Below, in pieces: positions 34,159 through 43,055 of a stretch of 64,000 nucleotides of DNA. The DNA is taken from the NCBI RefSeq assembly GCF_900141855.1, contig NZ_FQYU01000013.1:1-64000 (forward strand), in the 5' to 3' direction. The notes beneath the pieces were generated by a model. It was not told the origin of the DNA and made no database searches. It saw only the letters and a program-made list of their open reading frames with translations. The DNA is from Pseudozobellia thermophila. Lineage in GTDB: Bacteria > Bacteroidota > Bacteroidia > Flavobacteriales > Flavobacteriaceae. The first letter of the stretch is position 1, and each line of letters starts with the position of its first letter. The translations under genes were made by a program, and so were the position numbers.

Positions 34159-35439
34159 ATGATCTATAAAAGAAGTAGTGCCCTTTTTGCCGAGGCCCAA
34201 AAGTATATACCCGGAGGTGTCAATTCCCCTGTAAGGGCCTTTAAGGCCGTTGGCGGGGATCCCATTTTTGTAAAAGAGGCCAAGGGGGCCTACCTCTACG
34301 ACGAAGATGGCAACCGTTTGATCGATTATATCGCTTCGTGGGGTCCGCTTATTTTGGGCCATGCCTACGGGCCGGTAATCGAGGCGGTCATCGATAAGGC
34401 GAAAAAAGGGACCTCGTTCGGAATGCCTACGCAAATAGAGACCGAATTGGCCCGATTGGCCGTTTCGATGGTGCCCAACATAGACAAGATACGCTTCGTA
34501 AATAGTGGCACCGAGGCCTGTATGAGCGCCATTCGCCTGGCGAGGGGCTATACCAAAAGGGATAAAATCATCAAGTTTGCGGGCTGTTACCACGGCCATT
34601 CCGATTCGTTTTTGATCCAGGCAGGAAGCGGGGCGGTTACCTTTGGTAGTCCGAACAGCCCAGGGGTAACCCAGGGTACGGCCAAGGATACCCTATTGGC
34701 CAAGTACAACGATTTGGAAAGTGTTCGCGAATTGATCAGGGCCAACCAAGGTGAAATAGCCGCAGTTATAATCGAGCCCATAGCGGGAAATATGGGGTGT
34801 ATCGTTCCTTCGGAAGATTTTATCAAGGGACTCAGAAAGCTTTGTACCGAAGAGGGCGTTCTATTGATTTTCGATGAGGTAATGACCGGTTTCCGATTGG
34901 GAAGGGGAGGTGCCCAGGAAGCCTTGGGCATCGATGCCGATATCCTTTGTTTTGGAAAGGTTATCGGGGGAGGCCTGCCCGTCGGGGCCTTTGCCGCCAG
35001 GGCTGAAATTATGTCCTATTTGGCTCCCGAAGGTCCCGTATACCAAGCAGGGACCTTGAGTGGGAACCCCTTGGCGATGGCCGCTGGCCTGGCCATGTTG
35101 ACCGAACTGAACAACAGGCCCGAAGTATTCAAAAGCTTGGAAGACAAGACGGCCTACCTACATGAGGGGTTTGACAAGGTGTTAAAGGACAAAGGGGTAC
35201 CTTACCGGATAAACCGATATGGCAGTATGATGTCCGTTCATTTTACCGAAGGACCCGTGGTCGATTTTGAAACCTCTGCCAAGGGCAATAACGAAACCTT
35301 TAAGAAATTCTTCCACGGTATGTTGGATCAAGGGGTCTATTTACCGCCCAGCGCATTTGAAAGCTACTTTTTGAACGATGCCCTAAGCTATTCGGATTTG
35401 GACGCCACCATTGAGGCCCTCGATAAGATCGACCTGTAA
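34159..35439 (+). CDS. hemL: Glutamate-1-semialdehyde 2,1-aminomutase
   Basis: The enzyme converts glutamate-1-semialdehyde to 5-aminolevulinate in haem biosynthesis. It has 426 residues, the normal length. The fold-type I PLP lysine is Lys267 in [14 protein letters not shown]. The block [11 protein letters not shown], with the PLP-pyridine Asp, and the [17 protein letters not shown] loop are typical for HemL and help separate it from other class III aminotransferases. It converges on the secreted esterase with a gap of 11 nt. No other haem genes are in the window. Confidence 0.96.
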   Translation: MIYKRSSALFAEAQKYIPGGVNSPVRAFKAVGGDPIFVKEAKGAYLYDEDGNRLIDYIASWGPLILGHAYGPVIEAVIDKAKKGTSFGMPTQIETELARLAVSMVPNIDKIRFVNSGTEACMSAIRLARGYTKRDKIIKFAGCYHGHSDSFLIQAGSGAVTFGSPNSPGVTQGTAKDTLLAKYNDLESVRELIRANQGEIAAVIIEPIAGNMGCIVPSEDFIKGLRKLCTEEGVLLIFDEVMTGFRLGRGGAQEALGIDADILCFGKVIGGGLPVGAFAARAEIMSYLAPEGPVYQAGTLSGNPLAMAAGLAMLTELNNRPEVFKSLEDKTAYLHEGFDKVLKDKGVPYRINRYGSMMSVHFTEGPVVDFETSAKGNNETFKKFFHGMLDQGVYLPPSAFESYFLNDALSYSDLDATIEALDKIDL

Positions 35440-35450
35440 CCCTAAGCCCT

Positions 35451-36617
35451 TTACGGGCGTATGTTCAAATAATCCATAACCGCTTCGTTGCCCATTAAGG
35501 CCGATTTGGGCATGGGGTTGTTCGGGGTAAAGACTTTGAGGTCGTCGGGAGGCAAAATCGTTACAAAATCTTCTTGATATCCCTCGTCGTAAGGCACGTT
35601 GCCCATGCTTAAATCTAAATGGTGGCCAAAGAAATTGTAGGCGGACGTTCGTTTTGAATAACCGTAATCGTGCTTTTCGGTCGGTAGGTGAACGTTTTCC
35701 ACTTTGTGTTCCGCATCGTACAGGGCATATACTTTTTGCACATAGGGATATTCGACCCTGGGCGTGTTTCTCGTCCAATCGGCGCCATCCGATACCATCA
35801 ACATGGGGCGCGGCGCGCATAGGGCCGCGATTTCGACATTGTTCGTCTGGTGGTCCTCGCTTTTGTGAATGGGCATTCCGCTTTCGCAAACACAACCTCC
35901 GAAGAAATGTGCCGAAACCTGTACCACGGGGGCCGATGCCTTGATCCGGTCATCGATGGCCGTCAGTACAAAGGTTTGGGTGCCTCCGCCCGAACCTCCC
36001 GTCATACCGATTCGCTCAGGGTCTACATCGGGTCTGGACAATAGATACTCCAGCACCCTCTTGCTGTTATAGGTTTGCAGTACGAGTGCAATGGGTATTT
36101 TGTGCTCGACCTGCTTGCTTTCCCCGTAGCCTACCATGTCGTAGGCGAAAACAATAGCCCCCATTCGCGCCAAAACGGCGGCTCTTTTTTGAATGTAGTG
36201 CGTAAAGCGTTTATCGGCAAGGTGACCGTGCGGGGAAAGAATACCGGCGTATTTTTCCCTTTTCAGGGTTGGGCGGTAGAGGTTTCCGGTTATGTAGAAG
36301 CCCGGAAAACTTTCAATGGCAATATTCTCTACAATGTAACCGTCCATCTCCCTTGTGTTGCGGATTATAGCATTGAAGTTGCCGTTTGATTTTGGCATTT
36401 TGTTCAATTGCATCCCCTCGATTATCCCTTGTTTTATTCGTTCGGATCGGGCCTCCCAGCTTGGCAGGTCGTTCCATTCGGAGGCAAATTTTTTAAGCAT
36501 AAGGTTGCCTTGGTCTTCCGACCAATAACGACCTACGCATAACATGTTGTCTTGGGCTTGAAAACTGCTGATAAAGAGTAAAAAAGCGGAAAGGGTCAAA
36601 AATGTCTTGCGTTTCAT
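35451..36617 (-). CDS. Secreted alpha/beta hydrolase, acetylxylan-esterase-like
   Basis: The 388-residue secreted protein has a signal peptide ending FQA. An alpha/beta-hydrolase fold is shown by the nucleophile block GMTGGSGGGTQT (Ser209), a likely acid in SDGADWTRN (Asp280) and His316 in EKHDYGYSKR. The block SPHGHLADKRF before it is typical of the Abhydrolase_7/acetylxylan-esterase group. It lies 7 nt downstream of a secreted propeller gene, and both are probably one operon. The likely substrate is an acylated carbohydrate, but this is inference. Confidence 0.85.
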   Translation of the reverse strand: MKRKTFLTLSAFLLFISSFQAQDNMLCVGRYWSEDQGNLMLKKFASEWNDLPSWEARSERIKQGIIEGMQLNKMPKSNGNFNAIIRNTREMDGYIVENIAIESFPGFYITGNLYRPTLKREKYAGILSPHGHLADKRFTHYIQKRAAVLARMGAIVFAYDMVGYGESKQVEHKIPIALVLQTYNSKRVLEYLLSRPDVDPERIGMTGGSGGGTQTFVLTAIDDRIKASAPVVQVSAHFFGGCVCESGMPIHKSEDHQTNNVEIAALCAPRPMLMVSDGADWTRNTPRVEYPYVQKVYALYDAEHKVENVHLPTEKHDYGYSKRTSAYNFFGHHLDLSMGNVPYDEGYQEDFVTILPPDDLKVFTPNNPMPKSALMGNEAVMDYLNIRP

Positions 36618-36624
36618 AATTTGG

Positions 36625-38127
36625 TTATTCTATTTTGGTGTTACTTATAAAGGCTATATGCTTGCTATCGGGCGACCAACTCGGTACGTTGATCGTTCCC
36701 TGCCCTCCGTATAGGTAGGCCACTACCTTTATTCGTCCCCCGTTTACGGGCATGGTTCTCAAGTATACTTGTTTGTAAAAAGGATGTGCACCGGGGTCGA
36801 CCTCGGGGGCGTACGATAGAAAAACCAGGGTTTGTCCATCAGGTGAAATATGCGGAAACCAATTCTGGAAGCGATCGTTGGTAAGCTGTTCTTGTTGGCT
36901 CCCGTCAGGTTTCATACGCCAAAGTTCCATTGAGCCCGTTCTGGCGGAGTTAAAATAAATATATTTTCCGTCGGGACTGTACTCCGATCCATCGTCCAAG
37001 GTGGGTTGGTTCGTCAATTGTATTTCCTTGCCGCTACCGTCGGAAGCGATCTTGTAAATATCGTAGATGTTGTTGCGGCCGCCGGTATAGGTCAGCCACT
37101 TGCCATCGGGAGACCACCCGTGCAGGTAACTCGGGCCGGTTGAGGTAATCCTCTTCGGTTTTCCTCCGCTGACCGGAAGGGTGTATATCAGGGATCCGTA
37201 TTCCTCTTCCCCGCTGGCACTGCTAATGCCCAACATCTGGCCATCGAATGAAAGTACGTGGTCGTTGTTATTGTTCTGAACGAAATCGGTGTCGAGTTGG
37301 GCTATCTTTCCCGTGGCCAAATCGTAATGGTAGATAAGGCCCTCGCTGTTGTAGATAAGGCTTTTGTTGTTCGGTGTCCAGTTCGGAGCCTGAATCGAAT
37401 TGGTCGAGGTATGGAGAATTTTCCGTTTACCGGTGGCTACCTCCATTCGCTCCAAGTGGCTGCCGATGTATTCTTTGTAGGGCACTAAATTTTTGGGCGC
37501 GGGCAATACAATTCGCACGTTTTCAAAATCGGCGCTCTCTATCACATCGGCGTTGTGCGAGCATACAAAAAGCCCCGTAAAAAGTTCTTCCGGGAATTCG
37601 AAATGCGGAAGTTCAACGGTCCAGAATGGATCGCCATATTTGGCAACGCTTAACAGAAAGCTTCCGTTGCGTCTTTCGAGCTGAATTATATCGGGCCCTG
37701 TAACGGGCGATTTAATTTCTTCTGCATCGGCCCCGTGCTTTTTTCGGTATTGGAAGGAGGTGAGTCCGTCGCCATGAACCGTTGCACAGACCATTGGCGA
37801 TCCGGTGTCCAGACCGGTACGCACCATCCAACCCAATTTGCGGTGCGGGTCTATTCCTTCGCCAATAAATTTAGCGCGGGTACGAACGATAAAATCACCG
37901 GTGAGTTTTTTGTACGCAAAATGAAATTCATCTTTGTCGAACCAGATGTTTCCTCCTGCCCCCGAAAGCCTGTAGGTTTGCGACCCACTGTCGTATACCG
38001 TTTTTCCTTTGTGTATTACGGCCCCTACATCATCGGCGTTCTCGAATAGGCCCACTGGGTTTTGTGCATGAGCTAAGAGGGTCATGCAACAGACGAGTAG
38101 CACGGGCATAATTTTTTTAGTATCCAT
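36625..38127 (-). CDS. Secreted DUF1349-like plus TolB-type propeller protein
   Basis: The 500-residue secreted protein has a signal peptide ending LAHA. The N-terminal 190 residues after it look like a concanavalin-like DUF1349 domain (GNIWFDKDEFHFAYKKLTGDFIVRTR, KLGWMVRTG, FTGLFVCSHN). The C-terminal half has several WD40-like PD40 repeats of the TolB type (SPDGKWLTYTGG, SPDGKYIYFNSART, SPDGQTLVFLSY, SPDSKHIAFIS). It begins a two-gene unit with the secreted alpha/beta hydrolase. A carbohydrate-recognition role is plausible but unproven. Confidence 0.87.
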   Translation of the reverse strand: MDTKKIMPVLLVCCMTLLAHAQNPVGLFENADDVGAVIHKGKTVYDSGSQTYRLSGAGGNIWFDKDEFHFAYKKLTGDFIVRTRAKFIGEGIDPHRKLGWMVRTGLDTGSPMVCATVHGDGLTSFQYRKKHGADAEEIKSPVTGPDIIQLERRNGSFLLSVAKYGDPFWTVELPHFEFPEELFTGLFVCSHNADVIESADFENVRIVLPAPKNLVPYKEYIGSHLERMEVATGKRKILHTSTNSIQAPNWTPNNKSLIYNSEGLIYHYDLATGKIAQLDTDFVQNNNNDHVLSFDGQMLGISSASGEEEYGSLIYTLPVSGGKPKRITSTGPSYLHGWSPDGKWLTYTGGRNNIYDIYKIASDGSGKEIQLTNQPTLDDGSEYSPDGKYIYFNSARTGSMELWRMKPDGSQQEQLTNDRFQNWFPHISPDGQTLVFLSYAPEVDPGAHPFYKQVYLRTMPVNGGRIKVVAYLYGGQGTINVPSWSPDSKHIAFISNTKIE

Positions 38128-38292
38128 TTTTCAATAGTTAAGCCGGTGGGCCCTAAAATGCCTTAGGGCAAAGTGCTGTTTTTGAGGGAATAACTAAAGA
38201 TAAGGGATTGTATTTAAAGTTCGGATAAAAAAATGGGGGCGATTTTGATTTCGCCCGAGGGAGTAAGGAAAACTTGGGTTTTTTGGATAAAG

Positions 38293-38327
38293 CAAGGCAG
38301 GGCATGTTTTAAACATGCCCTGCCTTG
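38293..38327. other. 17-bp-arm inverted repeat after acr3
   Basis: Arms of 17 bp (38293-38309 and 38311-38327) are perfectly complementary around a single central T. This sits 28 nt after the end of the arsenic operon, so it may end the transcript, but there is no strong T-tract on the minus strand. The rest of the 227-nt gap between 38128 and 38354 holds nothing recognisable. Confidence 0.6.
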
Positions 38328-38354
38328 TCAAATGGTTAGTGCAAGTACACAAGC

Positions 38355-39404
38355 CTATTGAGCCACGGTTTTTTTATAGTATTTCTTTCTTGCCCATAGG
38401 GCTACTTTTACGAGTAGGATCAAGGCCGGCACCTCGATCAGGGGGCCTATGACGCCCGTAAAGGCCTGCCCTGAGTTCAACCCGAAAACGGCAATGGCAA
38501 CGGCAATGGCCAGTTCAAAATTGTTTCCGGCAGCCGTAAAGGCTACCGCCGTCGTCTTGTCGTATTCGGCACCCGTTGCCTTGGTGACAAAGAAGCCGAT
38601 AAGGAACATAAGGGCGAAATAAATCAACAAGGGTACGGCAATGATGAGTACATCCATAGGGATCTGAACGATCAGTTCGCCCTTTAACGAGAACATGATC
38701 ACTATGGTGAACAAGAGGGCGATCAGGGTAAGGGGCGAGATGGTAGGAATGAATTTTTTGCTATACCATTCCTCTCCCTTTAACCGTACCAATACGGATC
38801 GGCTTAGAATACCCAATAGAAAGGGAATACCCAGATAGATGGCTACGCTCTCGGCTATGGTCCCGATGCTGATATCGACGATGGCCCCCTCGAAACCGAA
38901 ATAGGGGGGCAGTACGGTAATGAAAATCCACGCGTAGAAACTATAGGCGAAAACCTGAAAGATACTGTTCAGGGCCACGAGTCCGGCACCGTATTCACTG
39001 CTTCCCTCGGCCAGGTCGTTCCACACCAATACCATGGCAATGCAGCGGGCCAGGCCGATCAAGATCAGTCCGACCATGTACTCCGGGTAGTCGCGAAGAA
39101 AGATGATGGCCAAAAAAAACATGAGTACGGGCCCTACGATCCAATTCAAGAGCAATGAAATGGAGAGTATTTTGACATTCTTGAAGACCTTGGGCAGAAG
39201 GGCGTAGTTTACTTTGGCCAAGGGCGGGTACATCATCAGGATCAGCCCAATGGCAATGGGTATGTTGGTGGCCCCACTGCTCATTGAATTGACAAGGTTC
39301 GGAAACGTAGGGAAAAAATAACCTATGCCTACTCCTAGGAGCATGGCGACAAAAATCCATAAGGTCAGGTTTCTATCGAGAAAACCCAGTTTTTTTCCAG
39401 CCAT
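38355..39404 (-). CDS. Arsenite efflux transporter, ACR3 family
   Basis: The protein of about 349 residues has ten hydrophobic helices, and the hallmark ACR3 block in helix 4 is [20 protein letters not shown] with the essential Cys121. The block [19 protein letters not shown] near 295 is also diagnostic. It exports arsenite in exchange for protons. The start is the ATG at 39404 just beyond the end of arsC; a longer reading frame would run into that gene. It is the last gene of an arsR-DUF6428-arsC-acr3 operon. It should not be confused with the unrelated ArsB family. Confidence 0.95.
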   Translation of the reverse strand: MAGKKLGFLDRNLTLWIFVAMLLGVGIGYFFPTFPNLVNSMSSGATNIPIAIGLILMMYPPLAKVNYALLPKVFKNVKILSISLLLNWIVGPVLMFFLAIIFLRDYPEYMVGLILIGLARCIAMVLVWNDLAEGSSEYGAGLVALNSIFQVFAYSFYAWIFITVLPPYFGFEGAIVDISIGTIAESVAIYLGIPFLLGILSRSVLVRLKGEEWYSKKFIPTISPLTLIALLFTIVIMFSLKGELIVQIPMDVLIIAVPLLIYFALMFLIGFFVTKATGAEYDKTTAVAFTAAGNNFELAIAVAIAVFGLNSGQAFTGVIGPLIEVPALILLVKVALWARKKYYKKTVAQ

Positions 39405-39406
39405 AA

Positions 39407-40021
39407 TCAGGGTTTGATTTGAGAGAAAACGTAAAACAATTCCGTAGCGATCTGCATACTCCTTTCCTGGTACTTTTCGGCCTGTTGCGGGGTGTTGTCG
39501 AATGCTTTCGGGTCTTCGAAAGTGATCGGGATACGCTTTTCCGCCCCTGCGATAAACGGACAACCATTATCGGCCTGCGAGCAGGTCATTACAGCCGCAA
39601 AATGGGATTTTGGGTTAAATTCACTATCCAGCTTTTTGGAAAATCCGATAATGGGATGCTCGTTTTCGTCGTATTTGATGCTATAGACCGGGTTGTCGTC
39701 GGTTTCGGAGATTTTAAAGACCTTGAAACCAGCCTGCTTCAGGGTTTCGGCCACCATGGGAAAGAGCGCCGTACTTTCGGTGCCCCCCGAATAGCAGGAT
39801 ACATTGCCTATGTTGAAATAGGAGGCAAGGGCCTGGGCCCAAACTTGGGACAAATGGCTTCTACGCGAGTTGTGGGTACAGATAAAATTAATACGTACGG
39901 TCTCTTTGCGGTCTACTTTTCCCTGTATGAATTCAACCAGGGGTCTTAAGGTATTTTTACGGGCCTCCGCGATACTTTCAACGTTGAGACGCGATAGGGT
40001 CTCCTCTATTTTCTTGTACAA
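39407..40021 (-). CDS. arsC: Arsenate reductase, low-molecular-weight phosphatase type
   Basis: The 204-residue protein reduces arsenate to arsenite with thiol electrons. The active-site loop is CTHNSRRS, with Cys48 and Arg54 fitting the CX5R P-loop of the LMW-phosphatase family. Additional cysteines in [12 protein letters not shown] (Cys147 and Cys154) fit the disulphide cascade of thioredoxin-linked ArsC. A 45-residue N-terminal helical extension precedes the loop, as in flavobacterial homologues. Its stop is 2 nt before the acr3 start, so the two are coupled. A tyrosine-phosphatase role is possible but context favours arsenate. Confidence 0.93.
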   Translation of the reverse strand: MYKKIEETLSRLNVESIAEARKNTLRPLVEFIQGKVDRKETVRINFICTHNSRRSHLSQVWAQALASYFNIGNVSCYSGGTESTALFPMVAETLKQAGFKVFKISETDDNPVYSIKYDENEHPIIGFSKKLDSEFNPKSHFAAVMTCSQADNGCPFIAGAEKRIPITFEDPKAFDNTPQQAEKYQERSMQIATELFYVFSQIKP

Positions 40022-40050
40022 GGGTATGGGTTTTTCAAGTGAAACTTAGG

Positions 40051-40521
40051 TTAGCAGCATCCGCTTTGGGGAGAGCAACATCCGCCGCTCGATTGTAGTT
40101 CCGATAATTTGACCTTGGGTTTTTCCTCTGGGATACCACACTTGTCCTTGGCCAGGCAATCGGTCTGCTTGGTGGTAAGCAGGAAGTGGGTACCGTCGAA
40201 GTCCAAACCGAATTTTTCGATTGTGCGGCCTTGGTATTCCACCTCGATTTCCAAGTCGTCCAAATCCAAGGTCTTTTGTGAAAGTTCGATGATGTGGGTC
40301 AGTTTTTCGGGGTGTAGTCGATGGTCGTAGTCATTGGCGTCCCACAGTTGAAAGTTGGCCACTTCCTCTTTTCGCACCGTACCGCCACAGTCGATAAAAT
40401 GCTTGGTTACCCTACCTACCTCGGTTACGTGAAAATGCCTGGGCACCAGTTCGCCGTTGGGCAATTGGAAGGCAATTTGATCTAGTTTTGACAAATGTTC
40501 CTTGATTTCTGAAAGTTTCAT
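40051..40521 (-). CDS. DUF6428 family protein in ars operon
   Basis: The 156-residue soluble protein is, as I remember it, DUF6428. It has the pattern QLPNGELVPRHFHVTEVG and FIDCGGTVRKEEVANFQLWD, followed by FGLDFDGTHFLLTTKQTDCL. The C-terminus is rich in cysteine (GGCCSPQSGCC), which is like a metal- or arsenic-binding tail. It is the second gene of the ars operon, after arsR, with an operator-like element just before it. No activity is known; an arsenic chaperone role is inference from position and cysteines. Confidence 0.85.
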   Translation of the reverse strand: MKLSEIKEHLSKLDQIAFQLPNGELVPRHFHVTEVGRVTKHFIDCGGTVRKEEVANFQLWDANDYDHRLHPEKLTHIIELSQKTLDLDDLEIEVEYQGRTIEKFGLDFDGTHFLLTTKQTDCLAKDKCGIPEEKPKVKLSELQSSGGCCSPQSGCC

Positions 40522-40536
40522 AACTATCCTTCTTTT

Positions 40537-40555
40537 ATTGTAATGTTACGATTAA
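40537..40555. promoter_or_regulatory. Internal ars operator/promoter copy before the DUF6428 gene
   Basis: The minus strand reads TTAATCGTAACATTACAAT, matching the element before arsR at 17 of 19 positions. It begins 16 nt upstream of the DUF6428 start, exactly the spacing found at arsR. A quasi-palindromic ATCGTAAC/ATTACAAT core suits a dimeric ArsR. Confidence 0.6.
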
Positions 40556-40571
40556 ATAGGTTAAAATTTTT

Positions 40572-40904
40572 TTAACAGCAATCTTCTTTTTTTGAGATGT
40601 CTTGGTTGAGGAACTCGAGCATGGTTTCCTTCATACCTGTCCAGCTTTCATTATCGATGCAATAACAAACACTGGTTCCCTCGACGTTGCCTTTTATCAG
40701 CCCGAGCTGCTTGAGTTCTTTAAGATGTTGTGAAATTGTGGGTTGGGCCAAACCGATTTCATCGACCAAGTCTCCGCAGATACAGGCATTGATCTTAAAA
40801 AGATGCTGTAATATGGCTACCCGTGCCGGATGGCCGAAGGCCTTGGCGAACAGTGCAATCTGGTTTTGACGATCGGTAAATATCTCAGTTTTTGCTAAGC
40901 CCAT
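40572..40904 (-). CDS. arsR: ArsR-family arsenic-responsive repressor
   Basis: The 110-residue winged-helix protein fits ArsR. The DNA-recognition block is LAQPTISQHLKELKQLGLI, and Cys41 and Cys43 in NACICGDLVDEIG are positioned like the arsenic-binding ELCVC pair. Further cysteines are at 80 and 82 and in the last two residues (EDCC). It is the first gene of the ars operon, and its start lies 16 nt downstream of an operator-like element at 40920. It should release DNA when arsenite binds. Gene order and cysteines make this assignment strong. Confidence 0.93.
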   Translation of the reverse strand: MGLAKTEIFTDRQNQIALFAKAFGHPARVAILQHLFKINACICGDLVDEIGLAQPTISQHLKELKQLGLIKGNVEGTSVCYCIDNESWTGMKETMLEFLNQDISKKEDCC

Positions 40905-40919
40905 ATTCCATATTGTTAT

Positions 40920-40938
40920 ATTGCAATATTACGATTAA
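40920..40938. promoter_or_regulatory. ars operator/promoter element before arsR
   Basis: The minus strand reads TTAATCGTAATATTGCAAT, containing the quasi-palindrome ATCGTAAT/ATTGCAAT. It is 16 nt upstream of the arsR start and is repeated, almost unchanged, before the DUF6428 gene. Confidence 0.65.
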
Positions 40939-41048
40939 TAATCGAAGTACCCAAAAATATCGACTTTATTTGAGTGCTCTGCGGGGGCATCGGGGCTTCC
41001 ATGAAGCATGGAGGTATGTTCAAATGCCCGACCTGGGTCATGGGGCGC

Positions 41049-41912
41049 TTATTTGAGCGCCTTATTGATGTCGCCCCAGGTAATCAGTTGTATTTGGTTT
41101 TTGTCGATTAGGCCCTTGTTCCGGTCATTGGTAAAAAAATCAAGGTCTATCTGCCTCCATTCCGACCCAAAGTTAGGGTGGTCGACCGTAATGCCCTTCA
41201 TTTCCTTATCGTCAAATGCCGGGTGAATCAATAAGAGGTTAAGGCCACAGGGCAGGTTTTCCATTATATCCCTGTAGTGTTCTGAGAGCCGGCCGTTTTC
41301 AAAATGCTCGAAATTGCCAAAGTGGGCGTTGTCGATGGTAAAATCATGTAGTTCCAAATTCGATTTTGGGTCGAGTTGGACCATTTTCATCAGTTGCCCG
41401 TTCATCAGAACCGGAAGGCCGAACTTCTGGCCCATGCTCCGGTAGACCTTGAAAAAGTCGGGGTGGGCGCCCACGCTGTACATATGGGAATCGAGATGGG
41501 TGGGATGGAGCCCGAAGGCAAGGGCCTTTTCGATTTGGGCCTGTAGCTCCTTGGCCACATCGTCGGGTGAGGCCTTTCTTCGAAGCTCTTCGCGTGTTTT
41601 GTAAAAATAGCCGTTTTCGTCGACCAGGCTGGGCACTTCGGAAACGGGCAGTACGGGGCCGAATTTGTATTTCGCCCATTCGCAGGTCAGGGTCAGGTGG
41701 ATTCCGTAATCGTATTGCGGGTTTTGTTTGGCATATAAGGCTATTTCATAAAACCACGGGCAAGGTACCATAATGCTGTACGAATTGACAAAGCCCTTTT
41801 CGAGGGCCTGGATCGTTGCCCGGTTTTCGGAATGGGAAAGTCCGGCATCGTCGGCATGTATGATCAATAACTTCGCATTCTGGGCAAACCCCAGTTTTTG
41901 TATGATATCCAT
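41049..41912 (-). CDS. ChbG/YdjC-type carbohydrate deacetylase
   Basis: The 287-residue protein is a YdjC-type deacetylase, expected to remove N-acetyl groups from sugars. The metal site is [12 protein letters not shown] (Asp21, Asp22) and [14 protein letters not shown] (His139, Asp141, His143), with His72 in [11 protein letters not shown]. There is no signal peptide, so it acts in the cytoplasm. It stands alone on the minus strand, with a gap of about 140 nt to the ars operon. The substrate, perhaps diacetylchitobiose or another oligosaccharide, is not known. Confidence 0.9.
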   Translation of the reverse strand: MDIIQKLGFAQNAKLLIIHADDAGLSHSENRATIQALEKGFVNSYSIMVPCPWFYEIALYAKQNPQYDYGIHLTLTCEWAKYKFGPVLPVSEVPSLVDENGYFYKTREELRRKASPDDVAKELQAQIEKALAFGLHPTHLDSHMYSVGAHPDFFKVYRSMGQKFGLPVLMNGQLMKMVQLDPKSNLELHDFTIDNAHFGNFEHFENGRLSEHYRDIMENLPCGLNLLLIHPAFDDKEMKGITVDHPNFGSEWRQIDLDFFTNDRNKGLIDKNQIQLITWGDINKALK

Positions 41913-42008
41913 AAGAAAGATAAGATTTGTGTTCGTATGGGATTTAAGGGCGAAGTTAACAAATTGTATGGGCTATGGCCTCCTTGTTTCCGTTGAGGTA
42001 GGGGGCAA

Positions 42009-42036
42009 TAAAAAGGCCGCCCGATCGGGCGGCCTT
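42009..42036 (-). terminator. Terminator of the DUF4890 gene
   Basis: A perfect 24-nt self-complementary stretch at 42013-42036 (AAGGCCGCCCGA and its complement) ends on the minus strand in a T-run. It lies 22 nt past the DUF4890 stop codon and could also work in the other direction. Confidence 0.85.
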
Positions 42037-42058
42037 AAAAATGCTTTTAAGAAAGGAA

Positions 42059-42499
42059 TTACCTTCTCGAATGACGTTCCTTCCCTCTTCGGTCTCCATC
42101 CTTTTTCTTTCTGTTATGGGCCATTTTCTGCCATTTTTGATATTGCTCCTCGGATAGGATCTTCTTCATTTCGGCCTTGTGGGCGATCATTTTGTCCAAA
42201 CGCTCGTTTTGCATGGCGTATCGCTCTTCCGCAGTGGGTTTCTTGGCCTCTCCTTTTTCCCTGGCGGCTTTGCGTTCTTCCATCTTGGCTTTTCTTTCCT
42301 TGGCCTGTTCTAGGTTAATGGCCTGTATTTTTGCTTGCTGCTCTTGGGTGAGGTCGAGGGCCAAGGTCATTTTTTTGGTCTGTAGCGTGGCTACTTGTTC
42401 CGGACTCAGGTCTTTCATGCCCCTGTTTCCTCTTTCTCCTTTCTGGGCCATCGCTGTCAGGCCCACCATGCACAATACTATAACAAATACTTTCTTCAT
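42059..42499 (-). CDS. DUF4890 periplasmic Lys/Glu-rich protein
   Basis: The 146-residue protein has a signal peptide (MKKVFVIVLCMVGLTAMA) and a highly charged helical body rich in Lys, Glu, Ala and Gln. The motif LSPEQVATLQTKKMTLALDL and ILSEEQYQKWQKM resemble the DUF4890 family and, more loosely, the Spy/CpxP pattern LTxxQ. Members are probably periplasmic helical proteins that bind other proteins, but the role is not proven. It has its own terminator at 42009-42036. Codon use and composition are as expected for such a helical protein. Confidence 0.8.
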   Translation of the reverse strand: MKKVFVIVLCMVGLTAMAQKGERGNRGMKDLSPEQVATLQTKKMTLALDLTQEQQAKIQAINLEQAKERKAKMEERKAAREKGEAKKPTAEERYAMQNERLDKMIAHKAEMKKILSEEQYQKWQKMAHNRKKKDGDRRGKERHSRR

Positions 42500-42611
42500 T
42501 TTTTTATGTTTTAGAAATTACACCTATATGACGGCCCCAATGGGTTTTGGTTTAATGCATCCTCTAAAATTATAAATTGTTTAACAGGTGGTACCGAGAC
42601 TTTTGGGCATA

Positions 42612-42634
42612 AAAAAAGAGTGTGAAATCACACC
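42612..42634 (-). terminator. Terminator of the small membrane peptide gene
   Basis: The minus strand folds GGGTGTGA against TCACACTC and ends in a T-run. It is 31 nt past the stop codon of the small gene at 42666. Confidence 0.7.
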
Positions 42635-42665
42635 CTTGCCTAGTAGGTTTTGGTAATATATGTCT

Positions 42666-42821
42666 TTAGTCCCCTGCCTTATCGGTGGCAACGTGTTCGA
42701 TATCGGCCGATGCCATTTCCGGACCTTGGGAAGCCTCTTCGGTGTTCGTTTCGCTATAGTAGAGTATGGATGCTAAAATGAATGCGGCTAAGTAAAGGGA
42801 ACTTTTGAATCTTTCTGACAT
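42666..42821 (-). CDS. 51-residue single-TM peptide
   Basis: The reading frame from the ATG at 42821 encodes 51 residues: a basic start (MSERFKSS), one hydrophobic helix (LYLAAFILASILYY) and an acidic tail (SETNTEEASQGPEMASADIEHVA). A longer in-frame reading to 43010 is less likely because its extra N-terminus has no family-like pattern. I do not recognise it, but it has a terminator at its end, and the charge layout fits a small membrane peptide. It lies between the DUF4890 protein gene and a large metalloprotease gene. Confidence is moderate because of size. Confidence 0.55.
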   Translation of the reverse strand: MSERFKSSLYLAAFILASILYYSETNTEEASQGPEMASADIEHVATDKAGD

Positions 42822-43055
42822 GGGACGTGTTTTTTTGATTTCTGATACTAAAGTAGACAAAAGTGGTGCACGAAATTGTAAGTTGTTGTGTAGGCCGCTT
42901 GGTATGTGGTCAAAAAGCCTAAAAATGTGGTATGCATGGTTCGTACATCGATGAATTATGTATTTCGTCGGCAAATCCGACATTTGATAGGGAGCAAAGA
43001 TCGACTGCAAAGTACGGTAGTTGAACCTTGTGGTTTATCGGTTATGCAAAACCCG

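Noticed and set aside
27750-38127. A polysaccharide-utilisation locus around the CE15-like and acetylxylan-like esterases
   Set aside because: No SusC/SusD pair, glycoside hydrolase or hybrid sensor is present near either gene.
39405-39563. N-terminal extension of the arsenite transporter
   Set aside because: It would overlap arsC in another frame, and the ACR3 N-terminus is complete from the ATG at 39404.
42822-43010. N-terminal extension of the 51-residue membrane peptide
   Set aside because: The added residues are not gene-like and would place the hydrophobic helix in mid-protein.
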